From assembly GCA_016205905.1 (NCBI GenBank), contig JACQSP010000016.1, positions 1 to 7,651 of the forward strand: a DNA stretch of 7,651 nt, in the 5' to 3' direction. Positions 1-5,478 of this stretch are shown piece by piece (positions within the stretch are counted from its first letter, which is position 1; each line of letters starts with the position of its first letter). The translations under genes were made by a program, and so were the position numbers. This DNA comes from Candidatus Woesearchaeota archaeon (lineage in GTDB: Archaea; Nanobdellota; Nanobdellia; Woesearchaeales; DSVV01). The notes beneath the pieces were generated by a model that was not told the origin of the DNA, did no database searches, and saw only the letters and a program-made list of their open reading frames with translations.

Positions 1-90
1 AAGGTAAGAGGGAATGACTACGATGTTATCATCGTACCTCTTACCTTATACTTCTTACCTTTTACTTTTATTCGTGAACGGGTTGGACAT
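1..90 (+). repeat. Intergenic stem-loop element, copy 1
   Basis: An 11-bp perfect stem (1-11 with 37-47) encloses a 7-nt bulge (12-18) and an inner 7-bp stem (19-25 with 30-36) closed by a TTAT loop. A pyrimidine-rich tract and a GTGAACGG block (74-81), ending in CAT at 90, follow. The tract from 51 to 90 matches 5556-5588 with a 6-nt insertion, and there too it follows a long hairpin upstream of a gene. The hairpin arms differ in sequence between the two copies while the order of parts is kept. The element begins at the window edge and may be incomplete. Its function is unknown. Confidence 0.6.
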
Positions 91-118
91 GCCAGGAACT
101 AAACAAAAACTATTATTC

Positions 119-144
119 TTCTGAGGTATTCTGAACGATTCTGA
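119..144 (+). promoter_or_regulatory. Triple TTCTGA direct repeat upstream of the TATA box
   Basis: TTCTGA occurs at 119-124, 129-134 and 139-144, exactly 10 bp apart. The last two belong to an ATTCTGAAC direct repeat. The boxes end 16 bp before the TATA-like sequence, so all three would lie on one face of the helix, where an archaeal activator would bind. Such a role is inferred. Confidence 0.45.
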
Positions 145-157
145 ACTATATTCGATA

Positions 158-168
158 ATCTTTAAATA
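158..168 (+). promoter_or_regulatory. TATA box for the GT2-TPR gene
   Basis: ATCTTTAAATA (158-168) is a good archaeal TATA element. Transcription would start about 25-28 nt downstream, near 190-194. That coincides with the TTG start codon, so the mRNA is probably leaderless. No Shine-Dalgarno sequence is visible before 194. Confidence 0.55.
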
Positions 169-193
169 AGGCTATTTTTTTAATCAAATTAAC

Positions 194-1549
194 TTGAATA
201 ATAAACAACCCACCAAAAAAACACTTTCAGTATGCATGATTGTAAAAAATGAAGAGCAGTTTATTGAAACCTGCATCAATTCTGTTAAAGATGTTGTGGA
301 CGAGATAATACTTGTTGATACAGGTTCAACAGATAAAACTATTGAAATTGCCTCAGCCATTGCTTCTTCATCCATTACCTCTTCATCTATTGCCTCTTCG
401 TCCATTGCTTCTTCACCATTTGTTTCTTCAAACCAAAACTTAAAAATATTTAATTATGAATGGGCAGATGATTTTTCAGCAGCAAGAAACTTTTCATTAT
501 CAAAAGTAACATCTGACTGGATTCTTGTTTTGGATGCAGACGAGATTATTGCAGAAGAAGACCTTAAAAAAATAAAGTATATGATACAAACAACTGCATT
601 GTCAGGATTTCAGCTTTTGCAGAGAACATATACTAATGATTCTGAGCAGACACTGTGGCAAAAAACATCTCCAGACAATCCTTTTGCCCATGGTTTTTTC
701 GGGTTTGTTGATATACCTATTACAAGACTCTTTAAGAATAACCCCTTATTCAAGTTTACAGGCAGGGTTCATGAAGATATCACACCATCAATAAAAGCCC
801 AAAAGCAGCCAATGGTTAAATCTCCTGTAGTAATTCATCATTATCAATACTCTCGTGGAAAGGATTTTGTCAGAGATAAGCAGCTGTATTATCTGGAGCT
901 TACTCTTAAAAAAACAAAAGAGCAGCCTGCAAACCCAAAGCCTTATGCAGACGCTGGAATAATTTATTATAATTATAAAAAAGATCCTGAAAAAGCATTG
1001 TTCTATTTTCAAAAAGCATTAGAGATTGATTCAACCTATAAACAAGCGTATAATTATCTTGCTAAGATATTCATGCAGCAGGGCAAAAAGAATCAAGCAA
1101 TAGAAATTCTTAATAAAAGCATTAATTTAAGATTAGAAGATGAAACAACTTATTTTAATCTCGGCGTGATTTACATGCAGGATGATAAATTAGAAGATGC
1201 AGTAGGTTTGTTCAATAAAGTTTTAGCAATTAATCCAAACAAACTTGCTGCCTATTATAATATAGGCCTGATTCTCATAAAACTTAACAAATTCAGCCAG
1301 GCAATAGAAGTATTTAAGAAAGCAGTTAGTATGGACCCACATGATACAAGAGTATATTTACATCTTGCAAAACTGCACGAAAAAATCAGCGAGCCAAAAA
1401 AAGCAATAAGATATTACAAGCAATTAATTAATCTTCAATCCAATAAAGATAATCAACAGAAATATCACCAGAACATAACTAATACTAAACATAATCAACA
1501 GGAATTTCTTGACAAAATCTATCAGCTCGAAAACAAACTTTATAAATAG
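194..1549 (+). CDS. GT2-family glycosyltransferase with C-terminal TPR repeats
   Basis: This is a 451-aa, probably cytosolic or peripheral, glycosyltransferase that would move a sugar from an activated donor to an unknown acceptor. The GT-A fold motifs are clear: CMIVKNEE at residues 14-21, VDTGSTDKT at 41-49 and the metal-binding LDADE at 113-117, followed by GRVHED at 190-195. Residues about 250-415 hold five tetratricopeptide repeats, as in the known GT2-TPR family, which probably bind a protein partner or acceptor. The start is TTG at 194. The first ATG (codon 15) would cut into the first beta strand, and a TATA box sits at the right distance for a leaderless TTG. The oddity is a Ser/Ala/Ile-rich insert at residues 55-79, just after the nucleotide-binding strand, built from five 15-bp repeats. 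There is no membrane segment. Family assignment is firm; substrate is unknown. Confidence 0.9.
   Translation: MNNKQPTKKTLSVCMIVKNEEQFIETCINSVKDVVDEIILVDTGSTDKTIEIASAIASSSITSSSIASSSIASSPFVSSNQNLKIFNYEWADDFSAARNFSLSKVTSDWILVLDADEIIAEEDLKKIKYMIQTTALSGFQLLQRTYTNDSEQTLWQKTSPDNPFAHGFFGFVDIPITRLFKNNPLFKFTGRVHEDITPSIKAQKQPMVKSPVVIHHYQYSRGKDFVRDKQLYYLELTLKKTKEQPANPKPYADAGIIYYNYKKDPEKALFYFQKALEIDSTYKQAYNYLAKIFMQQGKKNQAIEILNKSINLRLEDETTYFNLGVIYMQDDKLEDAVGLFNKVLAINPNKLAAYYNIGLILIKLNKFSQAIEVFKKAVSMDPHDTRVYLHLAKLHEKISEPKKAIRYYKQLINLQSNKDNQQKYHQNITNTKHNQQEFLDKIYQLENKLYK
356..430 (+). repeat. In-frame 15-bp minisatellite, five units, within the GT2 domain
   Basis: Five consecutive 15-bp units (356-370, 371-385, 386-400, 401-415, 416-430) encode AIASS, SITSS, SIASS, SIASS and PFVSS. 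The unit consensus is close to TCCATTGCTTCTTCA. Every unit is a whole number of codons, so gain or loss keeps the frame. They sit in a loop between VDTGSTDKT and the next conserved block, where GT2 enzymes normally have only a short connection. Confidence 0.85.
1529..1548 (+). promoter_or_regulatory. tRNA promoter (BRE/TATA) overlapping the GT2 stop codon
   Basis: CGAAAAC (1529-1535) is BRE-like and CTTTATAAATA (1538-1548) is a strong TATA box. Its centre is about 26 nt upstream of G1570, the first base of the tRNA acceptor stem, so the predicted transcript starts at or next to the mature 5' end. The TATA box overlaps the last codons and the stop (1547-1549) of the upstream gene. The S-layer promoter at 2411-2426 has almost the same core. 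Confidence 0.7.
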
Positions 1550-1660
1550 CTAGAATTTCTGATTAGTTTGAGGGGATGCCGGAGCGGCCAAACGGGATAG
1601 ACACATACTATATAACACATCAAGATACTATATAATATATAGGTGGTGTCCAAGCTTAGG

Positions 1661-1688
1661 CCATCTGGCAAGATGGGTATTATGAGCA
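1661..1688 (+). other. Probable tRNA intron at canonical position 37/38
   Basis: Removing these 28 nt gives the anticodon loop CTTAGGA. Flanking exon helix: CAAG (1651-1654) with CTTG (1690-1693). Central 4-bp helix: CTTA (1655-1658) with TGAG (1683-1686), one wobble. Bulges: 1659-1661 and 1687-1689, cut after the second base of each. Inside, CCATCT/AGATGG forms a 6-bp hairpin with a GGCA loop, but the intron-side helix does not stack directly on the 4-bp core, so this BHB is relaxed. Confidence 0.55.
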
Positions 1689-1740
1689 ACTTGCTATGAT
1701 TGGAAGATACCTATTGGCTTAGTGCCTACTAGGGTTCGAA

Positions 1741-1780
1741 TAGTTAACGACGAAGTTTAACTGAAGCGTTAGCTTGAATG
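1741..1780 (+). other. tRNA T-loop intron at 59/60 with full BHB motif
   Basis: The exon helix TAGGG/CCCTA is followed by the 4-bp helix TTCG (1735-1738) with TGAA (1775-1778), one wobble. It is flanked by two 3-nt bulges, AAT (1739-1741) and TGT (1779-1781). The intron helix is AGTTAA (1742-1747) with TTAGCT (1769-1774). Cutting after the second base of each bulge removes 40 nt and restores a consensus T-loop TTCGAAT. This is the standard substrate of the archaeal splicing endonuclease at a known non-canonical position. Confidence 0.85.
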
Positions 1781-1828
1781 TCCCTATCCCCTCATTATGC
1801 TTCTTTTCAAAACATTAATTCTTATGAA

Positions 1829-1857
1829 AGTGGTATTGAACGAAGTGAAATACCACT
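1829..1857. other. 9-bp perfect hairpin between the two tRNA 3' copies
   Basis: AGTGGTATT (1829-1837) pairs with AATACCACT (1849-1857) around an 11-nt loop, GAACGAAGTGA. It could be a downstream processing or termination structure for the tRNA, or a small intergenic palindrome. No poly-T tract follows. Confidence 0.5.
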
Positions 1858-1869
1858 GATGGCATTTTC

Positions 1870-1897
1870 CGAGGTTTTTGTTACACCAAAAAGCTCG
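1870..1897. other. Hairpin abutting the orphan tRNA 3' copy
   Basis: CGAG (1870-1873) pairs with CTCG (1894-1897) and TTTTTG (1875-1880) with CAAAAA (1887-1892), with one G-G mismatch between the arms and a TTACAC loop. It ends where the tRNA-like homology starts (1897), the place where the 5' half of a tRNA would be expected. Confidence 0.45.
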
Positions 1898-1978
1898 CTT
1901 AGTGTCTACTAGGGTTCGAATAGTTAACGACGAAGTCGATAAGGATTTCGTCATAAGACGAATTTCCCTATCCCCTCA
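1897..1978 (+). pseudogene. Second copy of the tRNA 3' portion, no 5' half
   Basis: Bases 1897-1936 match 1717-1756 at 39 of 40 positions (offset exactly 180 bp): variable-arm loop, TAGGG T-stem and intron start. Bases 1965-1978 match 1781-1794 exactly (CCCTA, acceptor strand TCCCCTC, A73). The intron interior (1937-1964) is unrelated in sequence. The BHB core is nevertheless intact: TTCG (1915-1918) pairs with CGAA (1959-1962), all Watson-Crick, between bulges AAT and TTT, although the outer intron helix is weak. There is no GAGGGGA partner strand or anticodon between 1795 and 1897. It may be a pseudogene, an integration-site remnant, or the 3' half of a split tRNA. Confidence 0.7.
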
Positions 1979-1984
1979 ATTTTG

Positions 1985-2210
1985 TTTCTGTTATGTTTTC
2001 TTATTCTGCAATTTCTATGATTTTTCGTTGTGTTATTTGGGGTAGTCAGTAAACATTTCTACTCTATTTTTCTTTAATTGTCAGAATCTCTATATTTTTC
2101 TCACTGAGTTATCTGGGGTAGACAGAGAACACATTTATCATGTCTTTCCTTAATCTTTAACAGTTCTATTGTTTCTCGTAGGTGTTATTCAAGGTAAGCA
2201 GTGAGTTACT
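1985..2210. repeat. Diverged tandem repeat with a 76-bp period, about three units
   Basis: A core block begins at 2032, 2108 and 2184, spaced exactly 76 bp. The first two cores share GTTAT-T/C-TGGGGTAG-CAG followed by AACA and ATTT; the third is weaker (GTTATTCAAGGTAAGCAGTGAG). The T-rich tract before each core also aligns: TTTCTATGATTTTTC (2012-2026), then CTCTATATTTTTCTC and TTCTATTGTTTCTC about 76 and 152 bp later. There is no open reading frame. The repeats fill most of the intergenic space between the tRNA copies and the S-layer promoter. Confidence 0.65.
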
Positions 2211-2341
2211 CTACCTAAATCTAACTTCTCTCAAAACCCCAAAATTCAAGCGTCTATTTATAAACAGAAGAACTTAGATTCATTCCATTTATAAATAAAA
2301 TTCCAAAAAATAATGTTTTTATTTCCCAGTGATAATCCTTC

Positions 2342-2376
2342 TAAACCCTCTTTATATGCCTTCATAAGAGGGTTTA
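2342..2376. other. Perfect 11-bp stem-loop upstream of the S-layer promoter
   Basis: TAAACCCTCTT (2342-2352) is the exact reverse complement of AAGAGGGTTTA (2366-2376), with a 13-nt loop. It lies 35 bp before the BRE/TATA of the S-layer gene. It could be an operator for a dimeric regulator or a terminator hairpin. The following TCCTTGCTT is not a convincing poly-T tract. Confidence 0.6.
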
Positions 2377-2410
2377 TCCTTGCTTGTTCATATCATAATA
2401 CATCCTCTTA

Positions 2411-2426
2411 CGAAAACTTTATAAAT
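2411..2426 (+). promoter_or_regulatory. Strong BRE/TATA promoter of the S-layer gene
   Basis: CGAAAA (2411-2416) followed by CTTTATAAAT (2417-2426) fits an archaeal BRE plus TATA box very well. The start of transcription is expected near 2446-2450, about 130 nt before the start codon. A second TATA-like run, CTATATAAAA (2542-2551), lies too close to the gene to keep the ribosome binding site in its transcript. Confidence 0.7.
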
Positions 2427-2565
2427 AATTGCAATTCTATTAGCTGGATACTCAAACAAACCGCTCAAAATCTGTAATTGTAGGCAGGTTAGGGAGCATC
2501 AAACCAGAAACAAAAAAGAAATAAAAAATTGGCATGATAGCCTATATAAAAAAGACGAAACACTT

Positions 2566-2573
2566 AGGAGGTG
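2566..2573 (+). promoter_or_regulatory. Shine-Dalgarno site deciding the S-layer start
   Basis: AGGAGGTG sits 5 nt before ATG 2579, a near-perfect anti-16S match. It selects ATG 2579 over the in-frame ATG at 2534, which has no such site and would put 15 charged residues ahead of the signal peptide. Confidence 0.85.
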
Positions 2574-2578
2574 TTAAG

Positions 2579-5266
2579 ATGAAATTAAATAAGACTGTGA
2601 AAAAGATCGCAGCTTTGAGCTTAGGCGCTTCAATGGTAGGAGCAACTTTGCTGGGTGCGATGGCTACAGCAGATTTGGGAAATTTCCCAACTATGTTTAT
2701 TAACGCAGATGGTAAGTTCGACGGTGTCTTTGTAGTTGGTAAAAACTCAAAGGCAGAAGATATTATTGGACAAAACATGCTTGTATCAGCAGTTCAAGTA
2801 GTTGCTGTCAAGAAAACACCAATTGTTGGCGCAGCAGTAACAAAGACTGTTTCTGATGGATATGAGATTGGTAATAAAGACTTTTATCTGAATATGTCTG
2901 TTTCAAAAGTAGACTCTCAATTTACAGATTCAGATCTTAAAACACTTCTTGCAGAAGGAACCTATGTGGATAATGAAGGTAACAACAAAGTTACAGAAAC
3001 TTATAAACAGACCCTCTACCTTGATGATGTCCCAACACACTTAAATTTTACAACAAAATTGGTTCATGACCAAGATGATGATGCTGCACCAAACGCAGGA
3101 GTATATTTATATTTAAAAGATAGTACCACCTACTATACTTATAACTATACCTTGAAATTTGATACACCTGTTACTGTAGACAATAGTTCATCTGCAAGCA
3201 TGAGTGCTGATTTAGAAGGAACAAAACTCAAAATAATGGGTAAAGACTATTCTATTGTAGATGCAAAATATACCACCAATGATTTAAAAGAACTTAAATT
3301 TTTGGGTGGAGAATCACTAGCATGGATGTCACAAGGAGAAAAAGTAACTTTAACTGTTTCTGGTACAGAACACACAGTTGAAATGGTTGACGTTACAGAA
3401 GTTGCTTCATCTGGTGAAATTACTGCATGTGGTTTCTTGGTAGATGGCCAATCAGCATGGGTTGATAAAGGAACAACTGAATCAGTTAATGGTGTTGTTC
3501 TTGGTGTAACAGATGGTAAAGCTATCCACTCAGAAGGTCAGAACACAGACGTTTGTCAGGTTGCAATTGGTGCAAACTCTGTTACTATAAGAGACCAACA
3601 AGAAGTAAAAATTGGAGAGGATAAAATTACTGATGTAACTAGCTCATATGCAATTGGTTACATTGATTATAACCCATCAGGATCTACTGCTGAGCAATTA
3701 AAACAAATTGCATATAGAGTTAATCCAGACGATGATGCATTATTCCTTGCAGCTGGTGATGAATATGTTGACCCAGTATTTGGAACTTTCAAAATAGTGT
3801 TCTCTGAATTAGTTGAAGATAATAAAGAAAAGATTGAAGTTAAAGCATCAGGTAAAAATGGTGACTTAACATTCAAGAACAAAGATGGTAAGGAAGTTAA
3901 TATTGATATGAAAACAGACACCTCTGCAGACACCCTATATTTAGGTAAAACCACAACCAACTCTGAAGTAGATAACATGATTTTTTTGAAAGGTAATACT
4001 TGTGTAGGAAGTACTTCTGTATCTGAATGTAAAGGTGCTAAGTTTTTAGTATCATCTGGTTCAAACTATGAGGCACACATTGTGAAAATAAGCAATCTTA
4101 ATTTAGTAGACAGCAAGTATAGTTTTGAGGATTTGACATATGGGACTGAAACAAATGATGTGGCTTTCTCAAATGCAAGTATTTCCTTGAGTGGTATTTC
4201 AGATGGTGTGACTATTAAGGTTGACTCAGATAAAAAGGCAATTAACTTTACTGCATTAGGTTCAGGTTATACTGGTAATATTACTGGCCTTACACCTGTA
4301 ACACTAATTATGAAAACAGAGAATGAAGGATTTGTTGTTTTAAATTACACCACTTATTTTGGTATTGGTGCACAAGGTAGTTCTTATGCACAAGGTAATA
4401 ACGTTACACAACCAAAACTAATGAACATATCCTTTGCAGAGTACTATGACACTGGTCATGCAATTGCTAACCAATTTATAGGTAGTGCATCCTCATCAGG
4501 AGTATTTGCAGATTTGCTTGATATGACACCATGGTATGACTCAACTGATGCCGTCTTAGAACTTAAAATGAACGAAAAAGGTAACGTTGTAGGTTCAACA
4601 GACACATCATATACCTTTGGAAAGAATGACATAAGTGATACAGATGATGACAATAGACAAACAATCTCTAACAAAGGAACTTGGATAACAATTGACGATG
4701 ACTCTTCAAAACAGAGCATTGTCATTGAGCATCCAAAGGTTGCTGCATATGGTAGAGTATTCATTGCTCCAACAACCTCAACAACCGAAGTTTCAACTGC
4801 AGGCACATACACAACTGAGATCCAGCAAATTGGTGTAGATCAATTCAAGTTGGACACAGAAGTAACTGATGTTACAGCTGTTAATGTAGTTGCAGTCGGT
4901 GGTCCATGTGCTAACAGTGTTGTAAGTGCTTTGATGGGTAATCCAGCAGAGTGTTTCACAGCAATGGGCATTGAAACAGGACAGGGTATGATAAAGTTGT
5001 TTGAAGATGCTACAACAGGCAAAGTTGCTCTAGTAGTTGCAGGTCAGACTGCTGAAGATACAAGATTAGCTGCACAAATGGTTGCTAACTATGCAAGTTA
5101 CGCATTAAAAGGCGATGAAGTTGTTGCAATCACAGTAAATGAGGCAGCATTGTCTTGGAAAACCAAAGCAGAGCTAGCAGCAGAAGCAGCAGCAGCTCCA
5201 GCAGCAGCAGCTCCAGCATCACTAGCTGAAGAAATAGCACCAGCTCCAGCACCAGCAGTTGAATAA
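2579..5266 (+). CDS. S-layer protein
   Basis: This is an 895-aa secreted protein expected to form the crystalline cell-surface layer. Residues 1-31 are a Sec signal peptide (KKIAALSLGASMVGATLLGA core), with likely cleavage at ATA-DLG. A short N-terminal domain (VFVVGKNSKAEDIIGQNMLV) and a C-terminal domain with GGPCANS (774-780) and VALVVAGQTAEDTR (ending near 829) resemble the N- and C-terminal domains of archaeal S-layer proteins such as those of Methanococcales. YVDPVFGTFK (396-405) is another block I associate with S-layer proteins of this group. Between them is a long Thr/Ser/Asp-rich beta-type region. About ten NxS/T sequons suggest N-glycosylation, and six cysteines may form disulfides. 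The protein ends in an Ala/Pro-rich tail (about 864-895). Own promoter, strong Shine-Dalgarno site and own terminator suggest high, independent expression. Its C-terminal end looks shortened (see 5267-5310). Confidence 0.88.
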   Translation: MKLNKTVKKIAALSLGASMVGATLLGAMATADLGNFPTMFINADGKFDGVFVVGKNSKAEDIIGQNMLVSAVQVVAVKKTPIVGAAVTKTVSDGYEIGNKDFYLNMSVSKVDSQFTDSDLKTLLAEGTYVDNEGNNKVTETYKQTLYLDDVPTHLNFTTKLVHDQDDDAAPNAGVYLYLKDSTTYYTYNYTLKFDTPVTVDNSSSASMSADLEGTKLKIMGKDYSIVDAKYTTNDLKELKFLGGESLAWMSQGEKVTLTVSGTEHTVEMVDVTEVASSGEITACGFLVDGQSAWVDKGTTESVNGVVLGVTDGKAIHSEGQNTDVCQVAIGANSVTIRDQQEVKIGEDKITDVTSSYAIGYIDYNPSGSTAEQLKQIAYRVNPDDDALFLAAGDEYVDPVFGTFKIVFSELVEDNKEKIEVKASGKNGDLTFKNKDGKEVNIDMKTDTSADTLYLGKTTTNSEVDNMIFLKGNTCVGSTSVSECKGAKFLVSSGSNYEAHIVKISNLNLVDSKYSFEDLTYGTETNDVAFSNASISLSGISDGVTIKVDSDKKAINFTALGSGYTGNITGLTPVTLIMKTENEGFVVLNYTTYFGIGAQGSSYAQGNNVTQPKLMNISFAEYYDTGHAIANQFIGSASSSGVFADLLDMTPWYDSTDAVLELKMNEKGNVVGSTDTSYTFGKNDISDTDDDNRQTISNKGTWITIDDDSSKQSIVIEHPKVAAYGRVFIAPTTSTTEVSTAGTYTTEIQQIGVDQFKLDTEVTDVTAVNVVAVGGPCANSVVSALMGNPAECFTAMGIETGQGMIKLFEDATTGKVALVVAGQTAEDTRLAAQMVANYASYALKGDEVVAITVNEAALSWKTKAELAAEAAAAPAAAAPASLAEEIAPAPAPAVE

Positions 5267-5310
5267 GTAGCACCTGCAGAAGAGCTCCAGCTGAAACAAC
5301 AACTGAATAA
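5267..5310 (+). pseudogene. Relict C-terminal tail of the S-layer gene
   Basis: Straight after the TAA stop, the same frame reads VAPAE, continuing the Ala/Pro/Glu tail. One base appears to be missing at GAAGAGCTCC (5279-5288). In the shifted frame from 5284 the sequence reads APAETTTE and then TAA TAA (5308-5313). One nonsense change plus one 1-base deletion would explain this. Sequencing error is possible but would need two errors. Confidence 0.6.
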
Positions 5311-5341
5311 TAAGCTAATTGCTTATTTTTTTTATTTTTTT
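5309..5341 (+). terminator. Hairpin and poly-T terminator after the S-layer gene
   Basis: AATAAGC (5309-5315) pairs with GCTTATT (5321-5327) around a TAATT loop, and T-runs follow to about 5341. Poly-T alone can end archaeal transcription; with the hairpin the case is strong. It lies just after the two TAA codons of the relict tail, which suggests that the tail was the original 3' end of the gene. Confidence 0.75.
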
Positions 5342-5435
5342 TCTTAACTTTTTCTAATGTTTATTAATTGATTAAATTAATATGAACCTTTATTCTCTAG
5401 GTGATTTTCTTACTTTTTCTTAACCCTTTATTTCC

Positions 5436-5458
5436 GCTCCCAATTCGTATGTGGGCGC
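5436..5458. other. Small imperfect hairpin
   Basis: GCTCCCA (5436-5442) pairs with TGGGCGC (5452-5458) with one mismatch and a 9-nt loop. It is the only other GC-rich structure in the 5342-5478 spacer, which otherwise shows no gene or clear signal. Confidence 0.3.
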
Positions 5459-5478
5459 AGCCACCGTCTCATGAAACT

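Larger units (their letters stand above)
1570..1794 (+). tRNA. Multi-intron tRNA, best read as tRNA-Leu(UAG)
   Basis: Acceptor strands GAGGGGA (1570-1576) and TCCCCTC (1787-1793) pair perfectly, with A73 at 1794 and no encoded CCA. T8-G9 is followed by D-stem CCG/CGG (1579-1581, 1593-1595) with loop GAGCGGCCAAA. The variable arm is GGC-TTAGT-GCC (1716-1726), so this is a class II (Leu/Ser) tRNA. The T-arm is TAGGG (1730-1734) and CCCTA (1782-1786). A73 and the CAAA-type D-loop favour Leu, since archaeal tRNA-Ser normally has G73. Anticodon arm: CAAG (1651-1654), then CTTAGG (1655-1660), intron, A38 at 1689, then CTTG (1690-1693), giving loop CTTAGGA with anticodon UAG. The T-loop is split by a BHB intron (1741-1780). 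Extra sequence at about 1597-1650 and about 1694-1714 must also be removed, but I could not find canonical BHBs for it. The region 1600-1650 folds into an AT-rich hairpin (GACAC/GTGTC, then CTATATA/TATATAG). The gene itself is firm; identity and exon limits are less so. Confidence 0.75.

Noticed and set aside
1619..1625. ATCAAGA as a Leu(CAA) anticodon loop
   Set aside because: No flanking 5-bp stem can be formed by any splice I tried; it lies in the loop of the AT-rich hairpin.
1676..1711. Alternative anticodon arm for tRNA-Ser(GGA): GGTAT, loop TTGGAAG, ATACC
   Set aside because: Stem and loop look good, but the 19 nt between them have no BHB geometry, A73 and the D-loop fit Leu rather than archaeal Ser, and the Leu(UAG) arm has a BHB-like intron at the canonical place. 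It remains a fallback.
1717..1978. Complete integrated element bounded by tRNA att repeats
   Set aside because: Only about 180 bp separate the repeats and no integrase or other gene lies between, so at most this is a remnant.
2032..2208. CRISPR array suggested by regularly spaced cores
   Set aside because: The cores are too diverged, and the intervening tracts also resemble each other, so this is a plain tandem repeat, not repeats with unique spacers. No cas gene is present.
2534..2578. Upstream in-frame ATG extending the S-layer protein by 15 residues
   Set aside because: No ribosome binding site, and it would precede the signal peptide with charged residues; AGGAGGTG clearly selects ATG 2579.
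4456..4812. Antisense open frame of 118 codons within the S-layer gene
   Set aside because: Shadow of strong codon bias in the S-layer gene; no promoter, ribosome site or recognisable domain.
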